From IMG/VR virus record IMGVR_UViG_3300042482_000462, positions 1 through 57,665 of that record: a stretch of 57,665 bases of DNA; one strand, 5' to 3'. The position numbers were made by a program, and so were the translations under genes. The notes under the pieces are model-generated. The model saw nothing but the letters and a program-made list of their open reading frames with translations, made no database searches and was not told the DNA's origin. Shown one piece after another: positions 6,051 through 13,301 of the stretch. The first letter of the stretch is position 1; every line of letters starts with the position of its first letter. Source of the DNA: a virus.

Positions 6051-6365
6051 ATGTTCAGTCAATCGGAAATCAATAGTCGCATGCTCCCTTGGGGCGACCG
6101 CGAGTTTTCGCGGTTTGCATTCCGTGTGGCGCTGTTTCGGCGCCGTTTCATGAGCGAAACCGAGGCGACAAAAATCGCTGATCGACTTGCGCTGATGGAT
6201 CAGGAACGCGACGACAGACGCATGTGCGTCGAGTGCGAAAACCTGCAACAAGACGGCGGATGCTTTGCTGCGGCGCAGGGCTGGATCGCGCAAACAACCA
6301 AAACTCACAAGCCCGTGCGCACGCTACAGCAGCGGTGTGAGGCATTCAAATTTTGCAAGCCATGA
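6051..6365 (+). CDS. hypothetical Cys-rich protein, 104 residues
   Basis: The N-terminal half is Arg/Phe-rich. The second half has 'RMCVECENLQQDGGCFAAAQ' and a final 'CEAFKFCKP', a spaced Cys pattern consistent with a zinc knuckle. I recall related small proteins next to phage and plasmid replication genes, but no function is known. The stop overlaps the next start as ATGA. Confidence 0.6.
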   Translation: MFSQSEINSRMLPWGDREFSRFAFRVALFRRRFMSETEATKIADRLALMDQERDDRRMCVECENLQQDGGCFAAAQGWIAQTTKTHKPVRTLQQRCEAFKFCKP

Positions 6366-7159
6366 CACACGCTCTTATCAAGTATGAGGCTGCCTGCCGC
6401 GCGCTGGCTGAGTGCAAGTCTATCGACGAAGCAAAGGCGTGGACGGACAAAGCCGCTGCGATGCAAGCCTACGGCCGCATGGCGAAGGATCGGACCCTTG
6501 AGGTTGACGCTGCCGAGATTCGTATTCGAGCAGAGCGCCGTCTTGGCGAAATGCTTGCCGAGTCTGAACTTCAGAAGGGCGGAAGGCCATCAGAGCAAAC
6601 CGGTCGTCAGCAACGACCGGTTTCTGCGCCAACGCTTGCGCAGGCTGGGATCAGCAAAGATTTATCAAGCCGCGCGCAGAAGTTGGCTGCGGTTCCTGCC
6701 ACTGAGTTTGAGGCCGAACTTGCTGCTAAGCGTGAGCGCGACCGTAAAGACGGCGCCCGGGTGTCTGCGAGGCTTGAAGAGTCTGGTTCACGTCATCTTG
6801 CCAAGCGGCCAAAAGCCCAGGAAGAGCAACAGCTAGAACGTGCAGCAGACGACCCAAACGGCGACTTTGACATGGTGGCTGAGCTTGAGTCTGCCGCCAA
6901 GGAAATAGAAGCGCTGACAGGGGAGATTAAGGCGGCGCAGGCCGATGACCTGAAAGCAGAGGCCATCAAGTGGCGCCGCGCGTATGACAACGCAGTCAGG
7001 CAGCAGTCGGAAGCCATGGACCGCGCCAAGGCATCTTCGGATCGTGAGGCCTGGGTCATGCGGCAATTGATGCGCTGCGGCAAGGCTGTTGGTCAGGAAG
7101 ACCCAACCAAGATAGCCGCTGCTGTTGAGGGCGCCATGCGCGCCAAGGCGGCGGCATGA
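6362..7159 (+). CDS. hypothetical coiled-coil protein near replication genes
   Basis: 265 residues from the ATGA-linked start at 6362; an ATG 9 bp upstream is also open. The N-terminal region 'ALIKYEAACRALAECKSIDE' is helical and followed by a charged 'EIRIRAERRLGEM' helix. The segment around residues 70-110 is Gly/Pro-rich, and residues about 165-230 are a heptad-like coiled coil. I recall similar phage proteins with a ParB-like context, but I see no nuclease or ParB box. A role in replication is inferred from position. Confidence 0.6.
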   Translation: MTHALIKYEAACRALAECKSIDEAKAWTDKAAAMQAYGRMAKDRTLEVDAAEIRIRAERRLGEMLAESELQKGGRPSEQTGRQQRPVSAPTLAQAGISKDLSSRAQKLAAVPATEFEAELAAKRERDRKDGARVSARLEESGSRHLAKRPKAQEEQQLERAADDPNGDFDMVAELESAAKEIEALTGEIKAAQADDLKAEAIKWRRAYDNAVRQQSEAMDRAKASSDREAWVMRQLMRCGKAVGQEDPTKIAAAVEGAMRAKAAA

Positions 7160-7446
7160 AGGCTTACTTTTTTCGTTTTTTAGACGCGGAGTTGGTTTTT
7201 ACAGGCTGGCTAGGGCTTGCGATTGGCGAAGATCATGCCGCTATCAGAGAGCAGATTGATTCGCACGGCGACATTGAGGCCGCGCAGGTAATGCAGGCCA
7301 CGCGACCCGCGTCGTTTGCGGTTCTTTACACACCTACTGGCGATGGTCCTAACGAGGTAGCGGAAAGCGAAACAAGCGGGTGGGAGTTCCCATACAGCGA
7401 CAAAGGCTGGTCTAGGCCTGATTGGCTTGCAGGAGTGCCGTTTTGA
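7156..7446 (+). CDS. hypothetical protein, 96 residues
   Basis: A small alpha/beta-looking protein with aromatic ends ('AYFFRFLDAELVFTGWLG', 'GWSRPDWLAGVPF'). The start overlaps the gene upstream as ATGA, and the stop overlaps the helicase TTG as TTGA. No motif is recognised. Confidence 0.55.
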   Translation: MKAYFFRFLDAELVFTGWLGLAIGEDHAAIREQIDSHGDIEAAQVMQATRPASFAVLYTPTGDGPNEVAESETSGWEFPYSDKGWSRPDWLAGVPF

Positions 7447-8969
7447 AGGTCGCCCTGCGTGATTACCAAGCAAGAGCTTTTGACCTGGCGCGTGATGCCG
7501 TTCGCCAAGGCCACAAGCGCATTTTGATCGTGGCTCCAACTGGTGGCGGCAAGACCGTACTTGCGTCGGCCTTGATGGAAATGGTCCGGGAAAAAGGCAA
7601 GCGAGCCAGCTTTGTGGTGGACCGGCTTAGCCTGATACAGCAAACGAGCGATACGTTCGACCGGTATGGCTTGGACCATGGGGTGATTCAGGGTGGGCAC
7701 ACGCGCTGGCGTCCGTCGATGGAACTTCAGTTGTGCAGCGTGCAGACCTTGGCTCGTCGTCGGTGGCCTGAAACGCATGTTGACGTGTTTGATGAGGCGC
7801 ACGTACTGCACGCTTGCCACAAGGCGCGGCTTCAAAGCGCGGAGTCTATTGTCATCGGGCTGACTGCCACGCCATTTACCAAAGGCCTGGGAAAGTGGTT
7901 CGATTGCGTTATTAACGTGACGACGACTCGCGCATTGATTGAGCAGCAGTGGCTTGCTCCCTACAGAGTATTTTCGTGCGTTGAGCCGGACATGAGCGGC
8001 GTTGCCGTCAAGAGCACGGGCGAATGGGACGACAAGCAGGCCAGCAAGAAGGCGTTGGAAGTTGTTGGTGATGTGGTTGCTGAGTACCTGAAGCACGGCG
8101 AAAATCGCAAGTTTATTTGTTCGGGCGTGGACACGGCGCATGTCGAGGAATTGCAGCGCCAGTTTCTTGCGGCTGGAATCAACGCTGCCACGTACACGTA
8201 CAAAGACAAAGAGGAAGACCGCGCAGATGTCACGCTTGAGTTTCGCAAGCCTGACAGCGCAATCAAGGGGCTGATTACCGTTACCGCTGCATCGCGTGGA
8301 TTCGACATCCCAGATGTGTCGTGCATCATCATGGCGCGCCCATTGCGCAAGAGCTTGGCCGAACACATCCAGCTACTGGGGCGCGGCCTTCGCATTGCAG
8401 ACGGCAAGAAGGATTGTTTGGTGCTTTGCCATAGCGGGAACATGGCGCGTTTCTGGGCAGACACCGAAGGCTTTTTTGATTTCGGTCTTGATGAGCTTGA
8501 TGACGGGAAGCCAAAAGAGAAGAAAAAGGCTGAGAAGAAGCCAGAGGCTGAGCCAGTCAAGTGCAGCGCCTGCGGCCATCTTCACCGGCCGATGCCGTTT
8601 TGCCCCGCCTGCGGGCATGAGTACCCGAAAAAGGTTTCCGTCCAGCATGTGCCTGGCACGCTGAAGGAACTGATCGCGCACGGCGACCGTGAACTGATGC
8701 GCAAGAAGCTATGGCCGCAGATCGTGTCTTACGTGCTTGAAGGCACACAGGACATGGACAAAGCGCAACGCAAAGCCCAGGCGATGTATCACGAACTGAC
8801 GGGTGAGTTCGCCAAGGCCCGCGTCGAAAACACGACGCCGGAGCCATGCACATCAGAAGTTCGCAGCCGCATTCGCGCCAACACCATCCGCTGGGCCAAG
8901 GGCCGGCAAAAGGCATCGCGGCCGATGCCTGAATCGTGGGGCGAGACTCGCGCAGGGGCGCCAGCATGA
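7443..8969 (+). CDS. superfamily 2 DNA helicase with C-terminal zinc ribbon
   Basis: 508 residues with TTG 7443 as the start. AGGAG lies 7 bp upstream and the TTG overlaps the previous stop; the upstream TTG at 7422 is poorly placed. Motifs are the Q-like 'LRDYQARAF' (5-13), Walker A 'APTGGGKT' (31-38), DEAH (117-120), 'GLTATP' near 140 and motif VI 'QLLGRGLR' (310-317). A four-Cys zinc site (C374, C377, C387, C390) precedes a helical tail. SF2 helicases of this kind unwind or translocate on duplex DNA using ATP. Together with the primase immediately downstream, it probably serves replication initiation or recombination. Confidence 0.88.
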   Translation: MKVALRDYQARAFDLARDAVRQGHKRILIVAPTGGGKTVLASALMEMVREKGKRASFVVDRLSLIQQTSDTFDRYGLDHGVIQGGHTRWRPSMELQLCSVQTLARRRWPETHVDVFDEAHVLHACHKARLQSAESIVIGLTATPFTKGLGKWFDCVINVTTTRALIEQQWLAPYRVFSCVEPDMSGVAVKSTGEWDDKQASKKALEVVGDVVAEYLKHGENRKFICSGVDTAHVEELQRQFLAAGINAATYTYKDKEEDRADVTLEFRKPDSAIKGLITVTAASRGFDIPDVSCIIMARPLRKSLAEHIQLLGRGLRIADGKKDCLVLCHSGNMARFWADTEGFFDFGLDELDDGKPKEKKKAEKKPEAEPVKCSACGHLHRPMPFCPACGHEYPKKVSVQHVPGTLKELIAHGDRELMRKKLWPQIVSYVLEGTQDMDKAQRKAQAMYHELTGEFAKARVENTTPEPCTSEVRSRIRANTIRWAKGRQKASRPMPESWGETRAGAPA

Positions 8970-9859
8970 CGAGTTTCCATCAAGCCCTTGTCAGTGCTGG
9001 TTTGCGCCCGCGCGACATCGTTGCAGATGGCTTGTGGCGACGTTGCTCTACCGATGACAAACCAGGCAAGAAGAACGGCGCATACAAGCTATCTCTTGGC
9101 GGCGGTCGCGGCTGGTTTCGCAACTGGGCAACCCACGACGAGCTTTGTGTTTGGGATGACGACCGCGAACACGAAGTAAAGCCAATTGACGAAAACAGGC
9201 TGCGGGCATCGCGTGAGCGAGAGCGCAACTATCGAATCGAGGCCATGAAAGATGCGCGCCGCTTTTGGGAGTCATCGAAGCAGTCGAGAAGCCCGCATCC
9301 TTACATTGCCAACAAGGGGCTTTCCGCGCTTGGTTGCTCAGGACTTCGGGTGTCTGGTGACCTGCTTGTTGTGCCCGTGTGGCATGGAGACTGGATCACA
9401 AGTCTTCAGACGATCAACCCCAAAGGGGACAAACGATTTTGGACTGGCGCACCGGTCAAGGCGGGGGCATATATCATGGACCGCCCATCGGCTGCTGTGA
9501 CGGCTGTGTGCGAGGGTTTGGCGACAGGGATGGCGGTGTACCAGTCCGTGCGCAATGCGCGCGTCATAGTCGCGTTTGACGCTGGCAATTTGCTGCCAGT
9601 AGTGCAGCGCCTGAAGCTGCACGGGTCGGTCTTGATTGCCGCAGACAACGACCACGGTACGCAAGCTAGGACAGGCATCAATCCAGGGCTGGAGAAGGCT
9701 CGCAACGCTGCTGAACTGATCGGGTGCGGGGTGGCATACCCATCGGGTATTGAAGGGACCGACTGGGCAGACTTTCTGAAGGAACGCGGGCATGGTGCAT
9801 CCAAGGCATTGGAGCGAGAGATTTTGAAAGGGGCGCGGTATGTCGCAACCCCAGAGTAG
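8966..9859 (+). CDS. TOPRIM-domain DNA primase
   Basis: 297 residues, coupled to the helicase by ATGA. The N-terminal part has the aromatic 'GAYKLSLGGGRGWFRNW' pattern seen in phage primases without a full zinc finger. The TOPRIM core shows the catalytic Glu in 'CEGLATGMA' (E183) and the metal-binding 'DND' (227-229). The length suits a primase-only protein, because no DnaB-type helicase domain follows. It would make RNA primers for phage replication, with the SF2 helicase as a plausible partner. Confidence 0.85.
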   Translation: MTSFHQALVSAGLRPRDIVADGLWRRCSTDDKPGKKNGAYKLSLGGGRGWFRNWATHDELCVWDDDREHEVKPIDENRLRASRERERNYRIEAMKDARRFWESSKQSRSPHPYIANKGLSALGCSGLRVSGDLLVVPVWHGDWITSLQTINPKGDKRFWTGAPVKAGAYIMDRPSAAVTAVCEGLATGMAVYQSVRNARVIVAFDAGNLLPVVQRLKLHGSVLIAADNDHGTQARTGINPGLEKARNAAELIGCGVAYPSGIEGTDWADFLKERGHGASKALEREILKGARYVATPE

Positions 9860-10139
9860 TAGATCAACCCTGAGCCTCGGGGAATCGCAAGCACCTGGAT
9901 GGGTGAGCAGGGCCAGAAACACCGGGGGTAGTCGTCGCCCCGAAGAAAACGACACCGAGCGCGGCGAATGCCAAGGGTGCAACTCCCTCAACGACTCGGC
10001 GGCTGGCGCAAGTCCCACGGCCGGGGGCTCTACCAGGAGCACGGTGGGAATCCCGCAAGGGGGTGACGCACAACACCTTCCCTACCCCCCCTATGGGGTA
10101 GGGGGGCGTTTGGGTGAAATGTTAACTACAGGTGCCATC
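9860..10139 (+). other. 280-bp gene-poor stretch with many hairpins
   Basis: The only frame covering it (from 9840) reads as low-information Ser/Gly/Pro/Arg sequence, so I do not call a gene. Visible inverted repeats are CGGGG/CCCCG near 9933-9951, AGGG/CCCT near 9974-9988, GCTC/GAGC (10027-10030 with 10037-10040) and TCCCAC/GTGGGA (10013-10018 with 10044-10049). A strong CCTACCCC/GGGGTAGG hairpin lies at 10081-10102. It may be a structured mRNA segment between primase and downstream genes. Confidence 0.35.
10081..10102 (+). repeat. 8-bp perfect hairpin
   Basis: CCTACCCC (10081-10088) and GGGGTAGG (10095-10102) flank a 6-nt loop. No T run follows (GGGGCGTTTGGG), so it is not a standard terminator. 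It sits 37 bp before the next start codon and could pause transcription or mask translation. Confidence 0.5.
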
Positions 10140-10313
10140 ATGACCACAGAAACCAAACTTCGCGAAGCGCTCAAGGAAATCCGCGACCGCATTGCTGAGC
10201 ATCCTGAATATCAGGAGCTTACCGAGAAAGAAGAAATGGAAATTGGCGGAGATACCGCAGAGTTTTCGTATCTGGTGCGTTTGGCTGACGAAGCGCTGGC
10301 GGCAAAGCCATGA
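10140..10313 (+). CDS. small acidic helical protein, 57 residues
   Basis: The ATG at 10140 has a modest AGGTG site, and the sequence changes to a typical charged helix ('TKLREALKEIRDRIAEH') exactly here, so the longer frame from 9840 is rejected. The stop overlaps the next start as ATGA. The function is unknown. Confidence 0.55.
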   Translation: MTTETKLREALKEIRDRIAEHPEYQELTEKEEMEIGGDTAEFSYLVRLADEALAAKP

Positions 10314-10711
10314 CCCAGCTATTCCAAAAGATTGGCCGCAGGTACGTCCCATGGGGCGACGGCAGGAACTACGACAGCGACATGATGCGTGCGGGGCAGT
10401 TTCGGCTGACGTATTGCGACCGAGAAGGCTCTGGTCGCTACGAGTACGACGTCAAGCCAGACACGGCCGGTTTTGTTGCCGCGTCGATGATCGCCCGTGG
10501 CGCGATGGAGCATTGGATGCGCGAAGCCGCAATTGGCCAGCCTGAGCTTGGCACGCCGATCCGATACACCAAGCGGCAATTGGAGATTCTGGAGCGCTTC
10601 CGGGCTGAAATGTCCGTGGCTGGAGGTCTTTGGCCAAGCTGGTGGACAGTAAGCAGCCCGCGTGAGATATCCCAGGCCGGTATTGATGCGGTTAGGAATT
10701 GGGCGCCATGA
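10310..10711 (+). CDS. hypothetical protein, 133 residues
   Basis: ATGA-linked at both ends. It is rich in Arg, Tyr and Trp, with 'FAVAASMIARGAME'-like helices in the centre and a C-terminal 'GGLWPSWWTVSSPREIS'. No recognised motif. It lies between the primase and NinB, so it is probably early. Confidence 0.55.
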   Translation: MTQLFQKIGRRYVPWGDGRNYDSDMMRAGQFRLTYCDREGSGRYEYDVKPDTAGFVAASMIARGAMEHWMREAAIGQPELGTPIRYTKRQLEILERFRAEMSVAGGLWPSWWTVSSPREISQAGIDAVRNWAP

Positions 10712-10743
10712 CAAACTATCTTTTTCAGGATAGGAAAGGATAA
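10708..10743 (+). CDS. possible 11-residue leader peptide
   Basis: The frame starts in an ATGA overlap with the upstream stop and ends with TAA directly abutting ATG 10744 (TAAATG). Its last codons carry the AGGAAAGGA ribosome-binding site of the next gene, so it may only bridge translation. Confidence 0.25.
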   Translation: MTNYLFQDRKG

Positions 10744-10959
10744 ATGGGCGCGCACCTAGACCTTGACGACTTGGCCGCTGACTGGCCGCTGGCAAAAACT
10801 GAACTGGCGCAGTTGCGGCAAAACGATGCCGCTTACCGATGGCTGCGCGCAAACACGACCGGAATCATTGAATTGCGCTTCGGTCACGGATTTAGCGCAG
10901 CCGGGACAACGGCAGATTTTGACGCTCAGGTGGCGGCAGAAATGCGGCGGAACCCATGA
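10744..10959 (+). CDS. hypothetical protein, 71 residues
   Basis: The ATG follows an AGGAAAGGATAA segment with strong ribosome-binding character. It is an acidic, helical protein ('HLDLDDLAADWPLAKTELAQ') of unknown function. The stop overlaps NinB's ATG as ATGA. Confidence 0.6.
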   Translation: MGAHLDLDDLAADWPLAKTELAQLRQNDAAYRWLRANTTGIIELRFGHGFSAAGTTADFDAQVAAEMRRNP

Positions 10960-11342
10960 GCGACAAGCGCAGTTACACCCTTGCCGATGAGGCAGTGCGC
11001 CGCCGCGCCATGGCTGCTGTGGCTGATGCGCCGCTGACGTACCGGGTAACCGTGGAGCCGGCCCGCAGGAACGCCGACATCAATGCAGCCCTGCACGCCA
11101 AGTTGGGCGAGATTGCCGACATCCGCAAGTGGGCCGGCAAGCGGTGGGACATCGAAACGTGGAAGCGCCTGCTAGTCGCGGCATGGAGCCGAGCCACGGG
11201 TCAAGCGCTGGTGATGCTGCCTGCGCTGGATGGGGCAGGGGTGGACATCGTATTCCGCCGCACATCGCAGATGACGCAGGCCGAGGTGCGCGACTTGCTT
11301 GCGTTTATCGAGTGCTGGGAAGCTGAGACGGAGACAGCATGA
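10956..11342 (+). CDS. ninB: NinB-like recombination protein
   Basis: 128 residues, close to the usual NinB length. It shows the family pattern: N-terminal beta strands ('TYRVTVEPARRNADINAALH'), then 'IRKWAGKRWDIETWKRLLVA', a mid 'GVDIVFRRTSQMTQAEVRDL' and a final helical 'FIECWEAE'. Lambda NinB (Orf) binds ssDNA and SSB and helps RecA loading. It is coupled to the gene upstream by ATGA. Downstream genes are on the opposite strand. Confidence 0.85.
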   Translation: MSDKRSYTLADEAVRRRAMAAVADAPLTYRVTVEPARRNADINAALHAKLGEIADIRKWAGKRWDIETWKRLLVAAWSRATGQALVMLPALDGAGVDIVFRRTSQMTQAEVRDLLAFIECWEAETETA

Positions 11343-11345
11343 GCG

Positions 11346-11522
11346 CTACGCGGCAGCCTTTGGCCTTCCAACTGGCTTTGCGGGCACGCCGGCAGCGCGT
11401 AGCCGCATTGCAAGGGCTCGCACGCTACACCCGGCCGCGCGTGCAGCCTGGGCCTGCGTGTGTGACCCGGCCAGGACCAGGCGCACGGCCTGGAGTACGT
11501 GGGGGGCTGGTTTGCCGCTCAT
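11346..11522 (-). CDS. small helix-turn-helix protein
   Basis: 58 residues from ATG 11522, which overlaps the 50-residue gene's stop as ATGA. The helix-turn-helix reads 'VLAGSHTQAQAARAAGCSVRALAMRLRAAG' in two parts, with Ala-rich first helix and Arg-rich second helix, followed by a 'GRPK' AT-hook-like tail. Probably a DNA-binding regulator. It is the last gene of a leftward island inside the rightward operon. Confidence 0.6.
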   Translation of the reverse strand: MSGKPAPHVLQAVRLVLAGSHTQAQAARAAGCSVRALAMRLRAAGVPAKPVGRPKAAA

Positions 11523-11671
11523 TCCGCGCAAACGTCCCATTCGTCAGCCGGGCCAAAGAATTCGGGTCGCGTGTAGTCGTCGCCTGCATCTTCGAGGACT
11601 TGGCGCAGCGTTTCCGGCGTCACGATTTGCCGCATTACGCCGTTTTCGTCAGGTTGGTGGGTAATTTGCAT
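11519..11671 (-). CDS. acidic protein, 50 residues
   Basis: ATG 11671 to TGA 11521-11519, with the stop overlapping the HTH gene as ATGA. Very acidic, with 'EDAGDDYTRPEFFGPADEWD' in its second half. Unknown function; an acidic partner or DNA mimic of the HTH protein is only a guess. Confidence 0.5.
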   Translation of the reverse strand: MQITHQPDENGVMRQIVTPETLRQVLEDAGDDYTRPEFFGPADEWDVCAE

Positions 11672-11695
11672 GATGTTGCTTCCGGCGTTGGTGGG

Positions 11696-11914
11696 TCAGT
11701 TGTCGTCGCTGAAATAGGCGGCAGCGCCGTCGCGCTGGATGACGCCCATAGTCAGCGTACCGTCGTTGTTGCGGCGCGAGGCGTTCACGAAATCCCGCAG
11801 TTTGGCGGCTTCGGTGTGCGCCTTGAGCGCGCGCAGCGCGGACAGCGGAGTGTGGCCCTTGACTACGTTGGTGGTGCCGCTGCTGTTGGTGACTGCGATC
11901 TGGTAGGTAGTCAT
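11696..11914 (-). CDS. hypothetical protein, first gene of the leftward island
   Basis: 72 residues. The ATG 11914 has a perfect AGGAGA site, which fixes the start. Its compact alpha/beta sequence has 'YQIAVTNSSGTTNVVKGHTP' at the N-terminus. It is directly downstream of a near-consensus promoter. The function is unknown. Confidence 0.65.
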   Translation of the reverse strand: MTTYQIAVTNSSGTTNVVKGHTPLSALRALKAHTEAAKLRDFVNASRRNNDGTLTMGVIQRDGAAAYFSDDN

Positions 11915-11963
11915 TCTGTTTCTCCTGTTGCGAGCCCCGCGACATGCAGAACCCATGACCTGC

Positions 11964-11992
11964 ATAATAGGCATGTTTGCCTGTTAAATCAA
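11964..11992 (-). promoter_or_regulatory. near-consensus sigma70 promoter of the leftward island
   Basis: On the minus strand, TTGATT (11987-11992), a 17-bp spacer and TATTAT (11964-11969) make the best promoter in the window. An inverted repeat AGGCA-TGTT-TGCCT (11969-11982) sits in the spacer and overlaps the -10, a classic operator position. It drives the three-gene leftward island. Confidence 0.75.
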
Positions 11993-12045
11993 GGGGGTTT
12001 TGTAGCTAGAAACCCTAAGTTTGCGCATTTTGTTGGGTTGCCGGC

Positions 12046-12417
12046 ATGAGCGCAGCACACATCATTTGTGCCAACGTACCCCTGAAGCTCATCAGTGAAG
12101 CCAACGCACACACCCACTGGCGCGAACGGCAGCGCAGGGCGAAGCTGCATCGAAAAGCGGCCCGCGAAGCCCTTGGGCCGGACATCAAGGGGCCGCCACC
12201 GCCATACGTCATCACTATTACTCGCATAGGTCCGCGCACACTTGACAGCGACAACTTGTCTGGAGCCGCGAAGCATGTACGCGATGGAGTCGCCGATTGG
12301 CTGGGCATCGATGATGGTGACAAACGGCTGACCTGGCTTTACGATCAGCGCAGTGGCGGGCCTGGTGTGTACGGGTGCGAGATATCCATACGAGCAGAAA
12401 TGCAGGGGCCGGCATGA
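12046..12417 (+). CDS. RusA-like Holliday junction resolvase
   Basis: 123 residues. The RusA pattern is visible: basic N-terminal segment ('HWRERQRRAKLHRKAAREAL'), a 'YVITITRIGPR' strand, then 'LDSDNLSGAAKHVRDGVADW' with the conserved Asp pair (D67, D69) and downstream acidic 'IDDGDK'. RusA-family enzymes cleave four-way DNA junctions as dimers using these Asp residues and Mg2+. Resolving branched replication or packaging intermediates fits the neighbouring NinB. Confidence 0.75.
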   Translation: MSAAHIICANVPLKLISEANAHTHWRERQRRAKLHRKAAREALGPDIKGPPPPYVITITRIGPRTLDSDNLSGAAKHVRDGVADWLGIDDGDKRLTWLYDQRSGGPGVYGCEISIRAEMQGPA

Positions 12418-12632
12418 CACCGCGCTGCATCGAATGCGGGCGCTGCCTGACAGCCGCAGCAAGCCAGCGCGTCGGCATCGGCCCGACTTGCCTGGAGTCG
12501 ATGCGCGCCCGGGGTCTGGTGGTTGGCGCCAGGCCGCGCACAAAGCGGCCACGGCTGTTTGCCGGGATGCGTCAGGGCCGAGTTTGGGCAAGCGATCTAC
12601 AGCGGGATTGGGTCAGGGAGATAGGCGCATGA
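12414..12632 (+). CDS. DUF6011-like zinc-binding protein
   Basis: 72 residues, coupled by ATGA. The first 30 residues read 'CIECGRCLTAAASQRVGIGP' followed by TC, a Cys pattern typical of the DUF6011 zinc knuckle that is frequent in phage and mobile proteins. The remainder is basic. It could bind nucleic acid, but the function is unknown. Confidence 0.6.
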   Translation: MTPRCIECGRCLTAAASQRVGIGPTCLESMRARGLVVGARPRTKRPRLFAGMRQGRVWASDLQRDWVREIGA

Positions 12633-12874
12633 CAGCAGATCAAATGCAGGTAGGCGTCCGCTACATCGTGACGCATCCGAGCAACGACATGGAGTTTCAG
12701 GCCGGCGACAAGATCATGCTGTGCGCGGACGGCAGCATTGAAAACGTCCAGGCCGAAGGCTGGATGGAGGCACATGACGTGCCAGAGGCAACGCGCGGGA
12801 TGCACTGTGAGATTGACACCGCCTACATCGAGCGCAAGCGGGCAAGGTTGCTCGCAGAACTGGCGCGGCTATGA
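12629..12874 (+). CDS. hypothetical protein, 81 residues
   Basis: An SH3-like beta pattern at the N-terminus ('VGVRYIVTHPSNDMEFQAGD') is followed by a basic C-terminal helix. ATGA-linked to the gene before. No function can be assigned. Confidence 0.5.
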   Translation: MTADQMQVGVRYIVTHPSNDMEFQAGDKIMLCADGSIENVQAEGWMEAHDVPEATRGMHCEIDTAYIERKRARLLAELARL

Positions 12875-12894
12875 CCCTGCAATCCCGCCCATGA
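12871..12894 (+). CDS. possible 7-residue coupling peptide
   Basis: A seven-codon frame starts in an ATGA overlap and ends in another ATGA overlap with the peptidase gene at 12891. It may pass ribosomes between genes; it is too short to support by sequence. Confidence 0.2.
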   Translation: MTLQSRP

Positions 12895-13301
12895 CCCGAA
12901 CCGCCGTCAAATGGCTGGATCGCCGCATCGCCGCGCCTGGCCCGTACCTCGCGCTGTGCCTGTCCGAAGCGGAGTATCTGGCCGCAGCGAAGCACCTTGG
13001 CGTGCGCGACCCCGGTCCGTGGATCAAGAACGAGCGCAGCCACGCTACGGCCAACTTCTTCAGCTTTCCCGACAAGCCCACGGCCGTAATTGTGTCGATG
13101 CGGGACTGGCAAGGCCGCGAGCCTGTCGAGGTGGCTGGACTGCTGATCCACGAGGCCGTGCATATCTGGCAGCGGTACACCGACGACATTGGCGAGCACA
13201 ACCCGGGCAGCGAGCAGGAGGCCTACGCGGTTCAGTCAATCGCGCAGGAACTGATGGCCGAGTTCGCCATGAGGATGGCATGCGCCGCACCAAGCCCCTA
13301 A
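12891..13301 (+). CDS. HExxH-type metallopeptidase-like protein
   Basis: 136 residues. The zinc-binding motif HEAVH is at residues 87-91 ('LLIHEAVHIWQRYTDDIG'), with a later 'EQEAYAVQSIAQELMAEF' helix supplying a plausible third ligand, which is the normal zincin arrangement. No signal peptide. Such small phage zincins are common, but their substrates are unknown. It overlaps the next gene by 22 bp in another frame. Confidence 0.65.
   Translation: MTRTAVKWLDRRIAAPGPYLALCLSEAEYLAAAKHLGVRDPGPWIKNERSHATANFFSFPDKPTAVIVSMRDWQGREPVEVAGLLIHEAVHIWQRYTDDIGEHNPGSEQEAYAVQSIAQELMAEFAMRMACAAPSP

Noticed and set aside
7326-8366. 346-codon minus-strand frame opposite the helicase
   Set aside because: The plus strand has all helicase motifs; the opposite product has no recognisable features.
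9960-10020. group I intron core (R/S-like words)
   Set aside because: P7-like halves are only about 14 nt apart, P and Q elements are not found, and no split exon is apparent.
10081-10102. rho-independent terminator
   Set aside because: The stem is strong but followed by G-rich sequence rather than a T tract.
9840-10313. 157-codon frame reading from the primase end into the 57-residue gene
   Set aside because: The first 100 codons are low-information Ser/Gly/Arg/Pro and contain strong hairpins; protein-like sequence begins only at ATG 10140.
11339-12049. 236-codon plus-strand frame after NinB
   Set aside because: Covers a leftward island with a strong promoter, good ribosome-binding site and HTH motif; the plus product is Arg/Val/Pro noise.
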